Positions 11,602 through 23,792 are shown, counted from the stretch's first letter. The stretch is 64,000 bases of DNA from Ganoderma boninense (GCA_002900995.3 CM035305.1:2712467-2776466), one strand, 5' to 3'. Notes: generated by a model not told the origin, from the sequence alone. Made by a program: numbers and translations.

Positions 11602-14429
11602 TTAAGCAAACAGCGCCTTGGTCAGGCTGCTGCCAGCGAGGCCGCCCGTCGGCAGCGCGAACTGCAGTGACTTAGAGGCGGAGGAGCCCCAGCCAGTGGG
11701 GGCAGTACCGACTTCCAGATCCGCGGTGAAAGTGAGAGTGAGCTCCGTCAACAACTGAGTAGGGTCCGCGACGATCACCGTCCAGGTGTCCGTGCGCAGG
11801 ATGATGTTTGAGCTGCCCGACGACCGGACGTGGATAGGCGCGCCACCGTTGGTGAGCGGGGGGATGATGAACTCGCCGCCGTCCGACTCCCAGAAGATCG
11901 AGAACACCGTCTCGTGGACGACGTCGAGCACGACTGCGACCGAGCTGTCGGTCTCGAGCACTTCGACCTGCGTCTCAGAGACCCTAGTCTCGAAGGTCTC
12001 GACGGTCGTGCCGGGGAAGACGAGGAAGGATACATCGACCGAGATGTCTTCGTGGATGAGGAACGCCGTAAAGATGTCGACATCGATCGGGGGTCGCGAC
12101 GATGAGCCGATGACCGACCAATCCCCATGCCTGTTCGCGACGTTGACGGACAGCGTGGCGGCACTGCCCGAGTTGAACTTGTAGCCGACGCCTCCGTGCC
12201 AGAGTGTGGACGGGTTGGAGAAGTTGCCGCCAGTAGAGGTGTTACCGTCGACGAAGACGTCCCCAAAGGCCCTGCGCTGATCAAGGACGGAGAACACCTC
12301 CACTTCGGTGACAGAGACGATTTCGGAGATGATCACGACCTGGACGTCCTCCTCGAGGAAGAACCAGCTCTTGCGGAAGTTCAGATTCCTCGTGAGTGGG
12401 TTCTCGAAGCGCATCGCGACCGCGCCCACGCGCCCGTCAGAAGCGCCACCGACAAACGGGTCAATACCGGTCTGACGGGCCTGGTCGCACGAGAGCGGAG
12501 TTGCACCGTAGTCAACGGTGATACCGGGAATAAGGTTCCAGTCCCACGCGGCAACAATATCCTCGTACTCGTCTCCATTGATGTGCTGGTAGACGGCGCC
12601 GTCCGCAAGGTGGAAGCCGAGGTTGTTGGCGCCATCCGTGCACTCCGTGTTCTGCGTCCGGTTAGAGTACATCCGGAGGGAAGTAACGTAACCGTCGCCG
12701 CGCTGCACCTAATGGGCCCGAAGCATCTGCATGAGAAGGCTATTTCGAAGATGAGAATGGAAAGGTCCACTGACCGCATAGTCGTTTGAATAAAAGACCC
12801 GGTTGCCAGTCAGGTTGCCCGAATTCGCCGACGTCGTGTTCATGGTCAGGTTGGCATACACACTTTGGAGAGTGCTGGAGTTCCAGGCGTTTCCAAGGTT
12901 TTGCACCTGGGTCAGGTTCGTCTTAACGCCGGAGGACGCACTAAGGCAAGAAATGTCAGTGGTGCCAGCACCCTGGAAAATGAAGAGACTGACTGGTTGT
13001 CAGCGACAGGATCAGTCAAGAACCTTCCCAAGACACCCTATCATAACGACATTAGCCACGACATTAGCCGCTGAGCCGTCATGTAAACAATAAGCAAATG
13101 AACTCACAAAGTCCCAGTGCAAGGTGTCAGTGAAGATGTTCCGGAAGATCATCCATTGGTCCGCCTCGAATAGAACTTCCACGACCTCTTGCACATCGAT
13201 GCTGGCTTCGAACTCGGATTCCAACACCGCAATCTCGAAATCGAGGATTTCGCTTTCGCTACATAGGTTTGCGTCAGTTCGCAACGTCAGTCAATCATGA
13301 GATTGGGAGCGACGTACAAGTCCCTTCCGTAATTTCCGTTGTAGATGATCCCGGAATGTTGTCCGAAGGACCCATCAGCACGGATCCCGTCAGCTCTGAG
13401 AGCGTTTTGGATCACGATGTCACCATGCACACGGTTGAATGCGTCGGTGAGGATCGAGGAGTCCTTCACGAGCAACGCGTGGTCGATGCCAATGCTGGCG
13501 ATAGCTTGTAGGTTCGCGCCGGTGATAGCGCTGACACCGTTGATGCCATTCTCGAACGTCGCGAAGCTCCGCTCAGCTATCGTTGTGCAGCTGGCGAGCT
13601 CAGACGCGGACAGCGAGTCCCCAAGGAGCAGGCACACCTCTGCGACGGAGGTAGGGATGCCAATGATCTACAGTCAGGCGTGTCAGCACGGAGGCTCTAA
13701 TCAAACTTCACACCAGTGGGAGAGCCCTTACGTTTGAGAACCAGTTTCGGTTCCAGAGCCCCGGAGTGCCGCAGGCGCACGAGGCGTCGCCTCCGAAGTC
13801 AAGACAGGCGACGTTTGAAAAGTCGTTCGAAAACCAGAACCCCATGGCGGAGGAGAGGGCAGAGCGGACTTGGCTGCTCCCGACGAACTGCTCGGCGTTT
13901 TCGAGCCCGCCGTGGAAGGCGGACGCTAGGTGCCTGTATGCGCACGTACGAGTAGATGGTTAGCCAGCGTTGCGGACGATGAGACAATAGCTTGCTTACG
14001 GATACGCGACCAGTGCTCCTCAGCCTTCCAGTTTGCCCTTGGGGCGTCGCAGCCGGCGGTGTAGTCCACATCCGGCCACGTCCCGTCAGCTCGCAGGTTG
14101 CCCAAACTATAGAAAACGAAAGAACAAAGAAGGTCAGTGATGTACTCGAATACGAGTCAGAGATACAAGCGATCCACTCACAATGTGGGAATGGAGGACG
14201 CGCCAATAGTCCCGCCGACGATGATATCGATCCGCCGCTCAACAATAACCTCGATGTCATCGACGATGTCCACGTCGACCTCGTCGACCTGGACAACGGA
14301 AACCCCTGAGTTCGAAATGGAAGGCCGTATGGGGATAACGGAAGCGGCAGCCCAGTTGGCGAAGGCCAAAGCCGTAAAAACTGCAGGCAGCAGCATGCGT
14401 GAAACGCGGCCGTGGCGCGTACGGGACAT
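11602..14429 (-). CDS. Secreted polysaccharide lyase family 8 (PL8), copy 2
   Basis: Same architecture and intron plan as the downstream copy. Signal peptide from the ATG at 14429 (SRMLLPAVFTALAFANWAAASV), then LRADGTWPDVDYTAGC, GTPGLWNRNWFSN, the catalytic DGSFGQHSGIIYNGNYGRDF with His and Tyr, ADQWMIFRN, and the beta-sandwich half beginning QRGDGYVTSLRMYSNRTQN, AAWDWNLIPGITVDYGA, STGGNFSNPSTLWHGG. About 780 residues. Compared with copy 1, surface segments are enriched in alternating Val and Asp/Glu, for instance VDEVDVDIVDDIEVIVE near the N-terminus and ESEILDFEIAVLESEFE after the catalytic block. The catalytic motifs are intact, so I expect an active enzyme with changed surface charge. Confidence 0.88.
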
Positions 14430-15469
14430 GGTCGTCGAAGGAAGGTCGAAAGAAGGAACGAAGGAACGAAGGATGCCGCCGGGGTCTGGAGAAACATTGG
14501 GAGGGTTTGGCCATCTCTCTTATACCCTGGGCTCAGATCCCTCGGGGATGACCCAAAAGGACGGGTGTGCCGTACTCGGGCTTCGATGCACAACGAAGCC
14601 TGCCTACCGTCCAGCTACCTCAGGCCCGCGTGGAAATCAGACCCCTTCCCCGCAGCCGAATATGCCGAGCTATGGAGGAGTTCTCAGCAAGTCTCGTCCG
14701 TCCGGCCATTGAAAGCGCACTCACTTTCTTCTGTCTTGGCGCACGTGGCGACGTCCGCCGGGCTTCACCCGCACAAGACTGGGTTCGATTCTCACCAGGC
14801 CCGTGTAGGAACGCGGTACACCCGCGGGACGAGCCCGAGAATTGAGTTGGAGTACGCCAAAAGACGTGAAGGTACACGTGCCGGCGGCGAATGGACCTGG
14901 GGACATCAAATGAGAGGGTGATCAGCACCAGAAGAGACTGTGGTTGCTTGAGACTCGTAAGGCATTCTCACATATGTGGGATCGCGCCGGCAGAGGGCGT
15001 CGAGGGGCGGACGAAGTTGACGCGCTAACGCAACCGCACTCGCTCTTCCTCGCGCCGTGGTTACAGGCGCCAATCCTCCGGCGCTCCCACTCGTCGGGCC
15101 CCGAGCGCGGGCAGGCGCGGGCGCGTCGGACCCTACACCCAGCACTCCGCTCGACCCGACGTAATCTCCGGCCATTCCGCCGCATGAAGGAATCACAACG
15201 CTACGAAAGCACGGAAGACGCGTTATAAAACATACGAAGTTGGGCTTACAAAATACAAACTCGGCGATCGCGGCCATGTGCACACCTGCTGCAGTGCCAG
15301 ATCCGTGTCATCAGACAGACGGAGGTCCCATTAATGCGAAACGTGCTACAGCTAACGATACAGTCCAAATGTCCATGTACAGCTACAAAACTAAAGAACG
15401 GCTCCCGCAGTCTGGAGAGACGACCAGCGCTACCGCTCGCTGGTGAGCACAAACCATGCCGTGAAGCAC
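14430..15469. other. Intergenic between PL8 copy 2 and the PalI/Sur7-like gene
   Basis: No gene recognised. The first 60 bp form the purine-rich (plus strand) leader of PL8 copy 2, with GAAGGAACGAAGG-type repeats. Around 14780-14805 there is a tRNA T-loop look-alike that does not fold into a tRNA. The remainder is GC-rich with only short, motif-free open frames; about 15250-15469 is presumably 3' UTR of the minus-strand gene. Confidence 0.45.
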
Positions 15470-16395
15470 CTATGCCTTGCCGGCCGCGACATGGAGCTTG
15501 GCAAGCGAGCACACGACCGGAACGGCGTAGAAAGCGAACGCCACCCAGACCACTATGGTGCGAGCATTAGACACTTCGGCATCAATAGGACGTTGTTAAG
15601 GGTCTACTCACTGACGAATCCGTTGGACGTGGATGCAATGAGCTGGGGTCCATCAGAACCAGCCTTGGCAATCCCAGCGTTGAAGTCCTCGACAGCTTTT
15701 CCGAACCACATCCGGATCACTAGGAATGAAGTAATACCTGCAGTTACGTCAGGAAAACGTCGTTGATCACATCGCAGGGAGGATACTGACCGATCAGGAA
15801 GCCGAGGAGCCCGATCCAGGCAGTCGCACGCTGGACGCCGGGCTTGTCGAGAGCGTTGCCGAACTTGCCCATTTTGCCGCGGAAGGACGTAAGGGTGAAT
15901 AGGATAAAAAAGATGACGGTGAACGCAAGGGACACGGCGATGAACGCGGGGGTTGTTGCCGTGGGTGCCGAGAGCAAGTCGGGGGCGCTGCTAGGCAACA
16001 CCGAAAGGTCTGGGGCCACATGAACAAGAACTCGCCGGTTGCCAGAACTACAGGAACGTACCATAGGTCGGCGATACGGTTGGTGGGGTGCAGGTAACAG
16101 GCGCATCATTATTTGAGCGAGCACATGAACCTGTGATTTGGATAAGTAGGTGGCTGCGAACGGGAGATTCCCCCTGGCACGTACCGAGTGCACCAAGGAA
16201 AATGGATGGACCATCGACACCTTCACTTGACTTGGACTGAGTCAATGCAGTGGAAGGAGACACTTCCAAGAGCGACACTTGGGTCGGGAAGAGGATGATA
16301 GGCGCCAAGTAGGAGAAGAGAACAAGGATCAAGGACGTGAGCAGGAGAAGAGGCGCGAGGTAGAGGTGGAAAGCCTTCGAGAGTCCGGCGATCAT
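15470..16395 (-). CDS. Four-TM PalI/Rim9- or Sur7-like plasma-membrane protein
   Basis: Five exons, starting MIAGLSKAFHLYLAPLLLL at 16395. The spliced protein of about 215 residues has one N-terminal membrane segment (APLLLLTSLILVLFSYLAPII), an extracellular-type loop with two cysteines (SCARSNNDAPVTC), then three more membrane segments: AFIAVSLAFTVIFFILFTL, ATAWIGLLGFLIGITSFLV and VWVAFAFYAVPVVCSL. This 1+3 topology with a Cys-containing first loop is that of the fungal SUR7/PalI claudin-like superfamily, whose members organise membrane microdomains (eisosome, MCC) or sense ambient pH (Rim/Pal pathway). I cannot decide between the two, and no signature residue is diagnostic. The C-terminal tail is short (AKLHVAAGKA), unlike the long tail of true PalI, so Sur7-like or an orphan member is slightly favoured. 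Confidence 0.6.
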
Positions 16396-17238
16396 GATGA
16401 ATAAGGATATGTGTGCGAGGAGGTCTTTGAGAGGTGACGATAGGGTAGAAAGGACCGTCTAGTCGTAGCTGGAATCTAGGAGTAGAGAGCGTGAACCCTG
16501 CCGGCAGAGAAAGATGGGCGTCCGGAGTCGTTGACTGTGAAGGAGGATGAAGGATGGGTTGTGAGCTCTGGAGGTCTTAAGTAGTCAATCGCCTGTGGGT
16601 TTGGGTAGGGCGATGCTAGAACCATGATGAGAAGCCTGCTGGAGAGGACGCGAAAAACAATAGGAGGACAAGGGCCCAGGAAATGGAGGACAAAGGACGA
16701 CTGGCAGGCGTGCAACGGGCGTAACTTACCCGCTCACCATTGTTCAAATGGGCGCTTCTTTCCCCCACAAACAAGGGCGGTCCGGGTCTAGCCTCGCGGC
16801 CCTCGCCTCTGCCGCCACAATCGCCATCCCCCTGCAATCCCCCCTGCTCGAAAGCAATATTCTTGGATTCATTCGCCCAAACACTTTTAGCCTCGGTCCT
16901 CATTGCTCCGTGTCAACACCCGCGCCGTGCATATTTTCTCGCATTCAGAACCGAATCCAGGCAATGGGGTAGGTCGCAGCGTTCGTTCATATGAGTGCTG
17001 GCCCAGCAGGACGTGAATGAAGCGGTTTCATCTTATCTGCAGTGGCCAGTCAGATATAGATGCTTGTTCAGTCTGAGTCCACGGGGTTTGCTCACATGAA
17101 CTTGTGTGTCTGGAGTTTACTGTGACTAAGCCCATGATAGACCAGCTAGGTGCGCCCTCTTCCCGCGACTGTTCACGTCTTCTCTTGCTTATCTCTTGCC
17201 ACGAAGGACCTCTCCATCATCCCCCTTCTACCTGCAAG
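16396..17238. other. Divergent intergenic region, PalI/Sur7-like gene / amidase 2
   Basis: About 840 bp; no conserved coding sequence seen. Open frames at 16616-16994 on either strand lack motifs. A C/T-rich stretch (17195-17235) just before the amidase ATG is a likely leader. Confidence 0.45.
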
Positions 17239-19400
17239 ATGATGACAGGAGAGCCTTCTAACCTTACGTGCTGGAAGGATCAAGTTGCAGACAAACAAGC
17301 ACGGCAGAAGGCCGCCACCCCTCGGCAATGGTTGATCACACCTGTCCCAGAGGACAAGCTGAATGTCATGGACGTCCCAGAAACTTGTGGCCTTCTAACT
17401 CAACGAGAGATAGAAATCACCAGCATTTCTGATGTTGCAGTCCTGCTCAACAAGTTAGCCAATGCGGAGTGGTCTGCTGTGGAGGTTACCACTGCATTCT
17501 ACAAGCGAGCGATCATCGCTCATCAACTGGTCGGTGCCATACTTAAGGCCTGTTCATCATGGTTGGCTGATGAGCTGGTTTACAGGTTAACTGTCTTACT
17601 GAGATATTCGTCGACAAGGCTCTTCAGCGGGCTGCTGAACTCGACACTTACCTGAAAGAATACGGCAAAGTGATGGGCCCTCTCCACGGTCTACCCGTGT
17701 CTCTGAAGGACCAAATCCCAATCAAGGGCCTTGAAACTACGATGGGTATAGATTTCAACCTCGTAATCGAATGTTTCGCTGAAGTCGCGATCCGCAGGTT
17801 ATGCCGCTTGGGTGGGGAAGTATGCGGAAGACGACGCTGTCATGGTCAAACTTCTCTTGCGCGCGGGTGCTGTTCCATTCGTGAGGACGAACTTGCCTCA
17901 GACTATCATGGTACGACCTGGTTTACATATTTGTTCACATAACCGTGATGTTTGCCTCACTATACTTGCCCATGCCAGTGGGGAGAGACTCACAACCACG
18001 TCTTCGGGCGCACCCTGCACCCGTACAACCGTCGTCACACACCTGGGGGATCGTCTGGAGGCGAAAGCGCCTTGATTTCGATGCATGGCAGCGTCCTTGG
18101 AATCGGTTCCGATATTGGCGGGTTAGTTCTACTTGATTTGGTTGAAAGTCTCGTTCGCTCACCATCCTCACTCAAGCTCCATCCGCGTTCCTGCACATTT
18201 TTGTGGCCTTTACGGATTCAAACCTTCCAGCAACCGCTTACCGACGTACGGAGTCCTCAATTCCCTTGACGGACAGGAATCTGTGCCGTCCGCCTTTGGT
18301 CCTCTTAGTACGTCCTTGTCGGGCATCACAACCTTAGTTCGCAGTGTCTTGGACCAGAAGCCCTGGGACTATTGCCCGAATACAGTCCCTAAGCCATGGA
18401 CGATCGATGATTATACCCTCAAAGCTCGCGGTGGAGGGAAAAAGCTGTGTTTTGGCCTCATGTGGGACGAAAGTTCGGTGAAGCCGCTACCACCAATTCA
18501 TCGTGCCCTGGAGGTGACCAAGAAAGCACTCGAGGCTGCTGGCCATTCTGGTACGCACGGCAGATATCACGTCGCACTCTCATTCATTGGTTATCGGGAA
18601 TCTGTTTATTCTAGTCATCGAATGGAAGTCATTGAAGCATTCTGAGTATGTTGGCGTTGCGGTAAGTTACCAATCCTTCGTCCAACTCGTCGGATATTAT
18701 GGTTAGCCTCTCTATCTTACTATCGTTCCAGCGATCCTCTTTCCTTGCAGACGGGAGCGAGGATTATAACTCGTGTCTGACTACGGGGGAACCCATCATT
18801 AATTCCATGGACCCCAAGGCCGACCCTAACGACGTTCCCGCATTTCGCATTCCCCGCGCGCCTCTCAGCGCGTACCAAGTGTGGCAGCTGAATAAGAAGA
18901 GGAAGGAGTTGCGCAAGGTCTTGCTGGACCAATGGCAGGAGACCGTATCCTGGACAGGTACAGGACGCCCCATCGACGCCCTCATTTGTCCCGTTGCCCC
19001 ATATCCCGCCGTTTTGCACGGGCAGACAAGGTGAACATACACGTTTCTCGGACATTGTATATGGTACTGAAACTCTCCTGAGATCTTCCATCTATACCAT
19101 TATTTGGAACACCATGGACTACCCTGCTTTGATCATCCCAGTCACCACGGTGGACCCAGCACTTGACGCAAAGCCAATTCGAGAGTCGTTTTGGAGTGAA
19201 GACGATGAGATGGTCCACAAGATGTGTGAGTGTCAAGATCATGTTGAAGACCGTTTGCTTATGATACTCCAGACGATCCGGAAGTGTTTCAGGGCCTTCC
19301 CGTGGGCATCCAGCTCGTTGGTCCAACTCTCCAGGAAGAAATCGTGTTGGGCACAGGAGAGATAGTCGATGCTGCGTTGAAGGCGGCGAAGCAGGCTTAG
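17239..19400 (+). CDS. Amidase-signature family hydrolase, copy 2
   Basis: Paralogue of the amidase at 3218-5422 (shared blocks CGLLTQREIEIT, AFYKRAIIAHQLV, GPLHGLPVSLKDQ). The start at 17239 gives MMTGEPSNLTCWKDQVADKQ. The triad is present: Lys in SLKDQ, the cis-Ser pair in TPGGSSGGESALISM, and Ser in GIGSDIGGSIRVP. The C-terminus is VGIQLVGPTLQEEIVLGTGE. Introns are placed by continuity, for example between GLETTMG and YAAWVGK, between TIM and WGETHN, and in the middle of GSIR. After VIEWKSLKHSEYVGVA the exon junction is less certain, since the next exon (SSFLADGSEDYNS) has a less conserved start. About 550 residues. Substrate unknown. Confidence 0.85.
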
Positions 19401-19653
19401 ACAAGCATTAGTCTTTTCCTTGGATGCTTTTTGCAGCGTTGTCAATTGTACAAACTCGGTCAGAATGAGAAATGTAGGAGTAGTGACTGAACTGTGACTG
19501 CCAGTCGGTGGTTGAGACTCATGGGAGTCAACAGGGCCAAACAACTGCTCGCGTCCAAAATTATTGAGCGCTCGTGTACCTTGTCCGGCCTCTGGAAGGC
19601 AGCCATTCCCCGTCGCTCTCCTCTCTGTTCCCCCTCAGTCCTCTACCACCAAA

Positions 19654-22251
19654 ATGGCGGTGGAGACGGACACCAACCACGCTGCGACTGTGTTCGAAAA
19701 CCTTCCGCTCCCTTCTCAGCTTGAAAACTTGTCCAAACTAATCGGCGAGAAACCCGAGGCTCTAGCCACAGGCAGCGAAGGCCTTCGTAAGGCTGCCCTC
19801 CACGCGACAAAATTCATTTATGACCTCGGTATGTCTGGAATCACATTGATCGCCGTCTTCTTCTTACAACGATCTGTGTAGCTCTGACCACCGAGAAGGA
19901 AGCTAGCGGGAAGGTCAACGACCTTCTCGTGTCTATTTCCCCGAGCTATGCTCCCCAAACCCGATCGCAGACGGCCCACGCCGACGGCAGTCGGAAACGG
20001 AAACGCACCCCTAGCCCTCCTCCCTCCAAGCCCACTGTTCCCGTTCTCAAGGAAACTCCTCTGACAGAACTCCTGGTGGATGGCATGAGCGACGAGCAAA
20101 TCTGGGCTGAGCTCGAGCTCCGCGCGCAAACCGTGTGCGACGTCCTCAACTATGCGCTGGATGGACCCATTCAGGACGGAGAGAGCGAGGAGGAAGAGTC
20201 TGAGGATGATGAGGACATGGACGAGGGTGAAGCCGACAGGGTGCAGAGGATGAAAGCAATGCGTCAAGCGCTCCTTGACGAAGGGTTTGACCCGGCGGAT
20301 TTGGAGGGCATAGACATGGGCGAGGTCGATGAAGACGACGAGGATGAGGATAGCGAGGATGAAGACGTCGAGGACGAGGGTGAGGAGAGCGACGAGGATG
20401 AAGGCGACGCCGAGGAGATGGACCTTGGAGAAGGAGTGGAGGGGTTGCGCGACCCTTCGGATGAGGACGAAGAAGATGAAGATGAGTTGGAAGTTGACGA
20501 ACCTTCGTTCTTGAGCGGAGGCAAGCGGACACTCAAGATTGAAGCTGAAGCGTGGAGGACATCCAACGCTCGACGACGGGTTCTTCGACCTCGCTGCGTT
20601 TAATGCCGAGATTGAGGCTGCGGAGTCTAGGAGCTCGTCGAGGGGAAGGCTTAGTAAGAGCGACGAGGACCAGGACGAAGATGAGGACGACGACCTCGAC
20701 GAAGAGGTAGACTATTTCGCCTCCGTGGGTGCCCCCGAGGCGTTTGACGAAGAGGACTTGGAAGGCGGTGCTGGCAAGTGTTATTTTTCTTGTCAAATCC
20801 CCGATGGCTCAAGCAATTCTTCAGAGCCGTTCTATAAGGACTTCTTCGAACCACCCGCTCGTACTAAAGCCCACAAACCAAAGAAGCCCGTTAAGCCTAT
20901 CGTCGACGGTCCATCCGCCGGCAAGGTGCGCTTCCACGAAGAAGTTAGGGTGAAGAAGATCAAAGCGAAGGGGAAAAACCTCCCCGTCAACACGATGTTC
21001 TATGAGGAAGAGGAGGATGAAGACGAAGACGAAGATGGTAACTACGAGGACGAGGAAGGTGTTGAGGACGAAGGGATGGAGGAGGATGAGGGGATGGCCG
21101 GCCTGGACTCCGACGAAGATGAAGAGGTGGACTCTGACGACGAAAACGTTTCGGTGGAGGAAGAGGGAGAAGATGGGAATGAAGTTGGGTTTGCTACTAT
21201 GGAACGGCTCAAGGATGATCTCTTTGCGGAGGATGAAGAGGAGAGCTCACAAGAAAGTACGTCCTCTCATCCGCTCCAGTTTGATGCACAATCAATGCCT
21301 GAATGATGGTCAGATCTCTCCACGCACGAAATGCGCATGACCTCTCTACGCGAAGAGATTGCCTCTTTGGAGCTGGAGAACGTCGGGAAGAAAGACTGGA
21401 CACTCATGGGCGAAGCGACGTCCCGATCACGACATCAGAATTCTTTGCTAGAGGAGGACTTGGAGTTTGAACGGGTTATGAAGTCTGTGCCAGTCATCAC
21501 AGAGGACGTTGTTCACAGTTTAGAAGAACGGATCAAGACTCGCATCCTTGAAAACCAGTTCGACGACGTCGTTCGGAGACGCCCAGTGGAGGACAAACCT
21601 TTCCTGCCCTCCCGCTTCTTTGAGCTCCAAGACAGCAAATCCAAGCAGTCCCTCGCTGAGATCTACGAAGACGAGTACACCTCCGCCAAGCATGGAGGCG
21701 TCGCTGGCGAGGATCGTGACGGAAAGCTGCAGAAAGAACACCAGGAGATCGAGAAGCTGTGGGAGAACATCTGTGGCAAGCTTGACGCTCTCTGCAATGC
21801 ACACTTCACTCCAAAGGCAGTGAGTGCCATGTTTGTGCTCTTTTGGAACAGGACGCTGATTTGCTGCAAGCCCAAGGCTGCTATCACCAGTGTCTCGAAC
21901 GTCGCCGCCGCGAGCTTGGAGTCAGCGCTCCCGACTACGAGAGCGACATCTAGCATGCTCGCACCAGAAGAGGTCTATGCCCCTGCATCAAATGACATAC
22001 GCGCACGCAGTGAGCTGACGCCCACGGAGAAGAGGGCTGTGCGGAATAAGCGGAAGAAGGCGAACAAGAGGGCTCGCGATGCTGTACAGAAGAGCGTACA
22101 GAACTTTGGACGGCCCAAGGGTGCCGGGGATGTGAAACGGCAGAAAGAGGCCGCGCTCAAGACACTGGTCAAGAGCGGGAAGGGCGTCACGGTTGTGGGG
22201 AAGAAGAGTAAGGAACTGGCGGAGGGCAAGCAGGGGCGAGGCAGGACATGA
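19654..22251 (+). CDS. MPP10: U3 snoRNP protein Mpp10 (SSU processome), apparent 1-nt insertion
   Basis: Mpp10 binds U3 snoRNP with Imp3 and Imp4 in the nucleolus for 18S pre-rRNA processing. The N-terminus (MAVETDTNHAATVFENLPLP) is followed by long Asp/Glu tracts, the signature LDDGFFDLAAFNAEIEAAE, YFASVGAPEAF, PFYKDFFEPPARTK, VRFHEEVRVKKIK, the conserved core VVHSLEERIKTRILENQFDD and RPFxPSRFFELQDSKS-like sequence, LEALYED-like LAEIYEDEY, and a basic tail (KRAVRNKRKKANKRARD). The reading frame changes near 20537-20541. Removing one T there joins the two halves smoothly; a weak 52-nt intron (20493-20544) is the alternative. Two 51-nt segments, 20774-20824 (GC donor gcaagt) and one near 21819-21869, look like in-frame introns. 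Confidence 0.9.
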
Positions 22252-22548
22252 TACCTATATTCGTATTGTTTCCATGCTTTTGTCTCATTCTTGCCTGCGG
22301 AACCAGCCACGCTCTTCCTCATGTGCTATGTCTCGTGCAAGATGTGGATGTCCAAAGTGATCCATGGACCACGGAATTCAATAATAGTCTGCCCAGAGCC
22401 GGAGCACGTGACGGCTGTCCTCGTACATAAGTGAAGCTGTGGCAGTCGCGCACAGCAACTGTTCCTTGCCGTCCTCCATCGCGTTCTTCGTCTCCAGAGC
22501 ACTCATTCTCCTCCCCTTTCCTTCACTTTCGTCCATCTAGCAGAAATC

Positions 22549-23792
22549 ATGGCTTTCTGGCGCAAGTCGGAAAAGAACTTGATCCCGCCTGTTCAGTCAG
22601 AGGAGTCCAAGCGGAACGAGCTCATGGGCTCCCGCGCCGCTGGTGGCAACAGCGCTTCCCCTCGCCCCCCCAACAACTACCCCCGCTCGACCTCCTCCAC
22701 ATATGTTGCTAGCCGTGATGGCGACCCATACAGCTCTCCTCAGTCAGGCACTCCTCCTCCACAAAGCAACTATGGCGGCGAGCGCTATGTACGCCAGAAT
22801 GCAGTCGGTGACCCCTACTCACGCGGTCAGGGGAATATCAATCAGGATCGGAGCGAGCTCTTCTCCGGCTACGACCCTCAGAAGAAGGGATCCGGTCGCT
22901 TCTTCAACGATGGCCCCGCTGGGGGTGCTCCGCGGCGCGGGACGCCGCCCCCCGGCGAGGAAGGCGAGGAGGACGTGGAGGGCATCAAGCAGGACATGCG
23001 TTTCCTGAAGCAGGACAGCGTCAACTCCACACGTAATGCACTGCGCCTCGCTCGCGAGGCCGAGGAGACGGCTCGCAACACGATCAACAAGCTCGGGACC
23101 CAGTCCGGTGCGGCTCTGCCCCTGCTTTCTCTGGTGATCGTTCCGAAGGGCTGACGACCGCTGTGTACAGAGAAACTCGCTGATACTGAGCGGCACTTGG
23201 ACGTGTCGAAGGGATACTCACAGCGTGCGGCGGACAGGACGGACGAGCTGAAACAGCTCAACCGCTCGATCTTCCGACCGGTCATTACGTTTAACAAGGA
23301 CGCGAAGCGCGCGGCGCAGGAGGCGAAAATTCAGGCGCGGTACGATGAGGAGCGCGCGAACCGCGAGGAAGCGATGCGCGACATCCGTGATACACAGGAT
23401 CGTCTCGGGCGTGCGGCGACGTACGGCATGCGCGACGACGAGGGCATCGCCGGGGGCAGCGGTCGCTTCCGCAGCGCAGCACAGCTCCAGCAGCGCAAAG
23501 ACCAGCGCCAGCGGTACCAGTTCGAGGCAGACGAGGAGGACGACGCGCTCGAGGACGAGCTGGACGATAACCTAGATGAGATTATGGACGTGACAAAGAG
23601 GCTCAAGGCACTGGGCACTGCTATGGGGTCAGAGTTGGACACCCAAAACGATCGCATTACTCGTATCACCCAGAAGACCGATGGTCTGGACGAGCACCTG
23701 TTCAAGAACACACAGAGGGTACGTAGATGGACTGATTATTACTTCGGGCATTGCTGATAGTTGCCCTTTACCAGCTCAACAGGATCAAATAG
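22549..23792 (+). CDS. SEC9: Plasma-membrane Qbc-SNARE Sec9 (SNAP-25 family)
   Basis: t-SNARE for exocytosis, pairing with Sso and Snc at the plasma membrane. The start at 22549 gives MAFWRKSEKNLIPP; residues 1-145 are a Pro/Ser/Gly-rich unstructured region. The Qb SNARE motif follows (EGIKQDMRFLKQDSVNSTRNALRLA...) and continues over an intron near 23113-23169 into EKLADTERHLDVSKGYSQRAADRTDELKQLNRS. The linker is charged. The Qc motif is at the C-terminus (DNLDEIMDVTKRLKALGTAMGSELDTQNDRITRI), and a last small exon adds LNRIK. There is no membrane anchor and no Cys cluster, as in yeast Sec9. About 390 residues. Confidence 0.92.

Noticed and set aside
14745..14815. tRNA-like T-loop (GGTTCGATTC) and anticodon-arm look-alike
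   Set aside because: No 7-bp acceptor stem, the T stem has a mismatch, and the anticodon loop would have five bases. Not a tRNA gene.
20146..20566. Antisense Ser- or Arg/Pro-rich frames over MPP10
   Set aside because: Direct mirror of the acidic GAN codon tracts of the sense gene.
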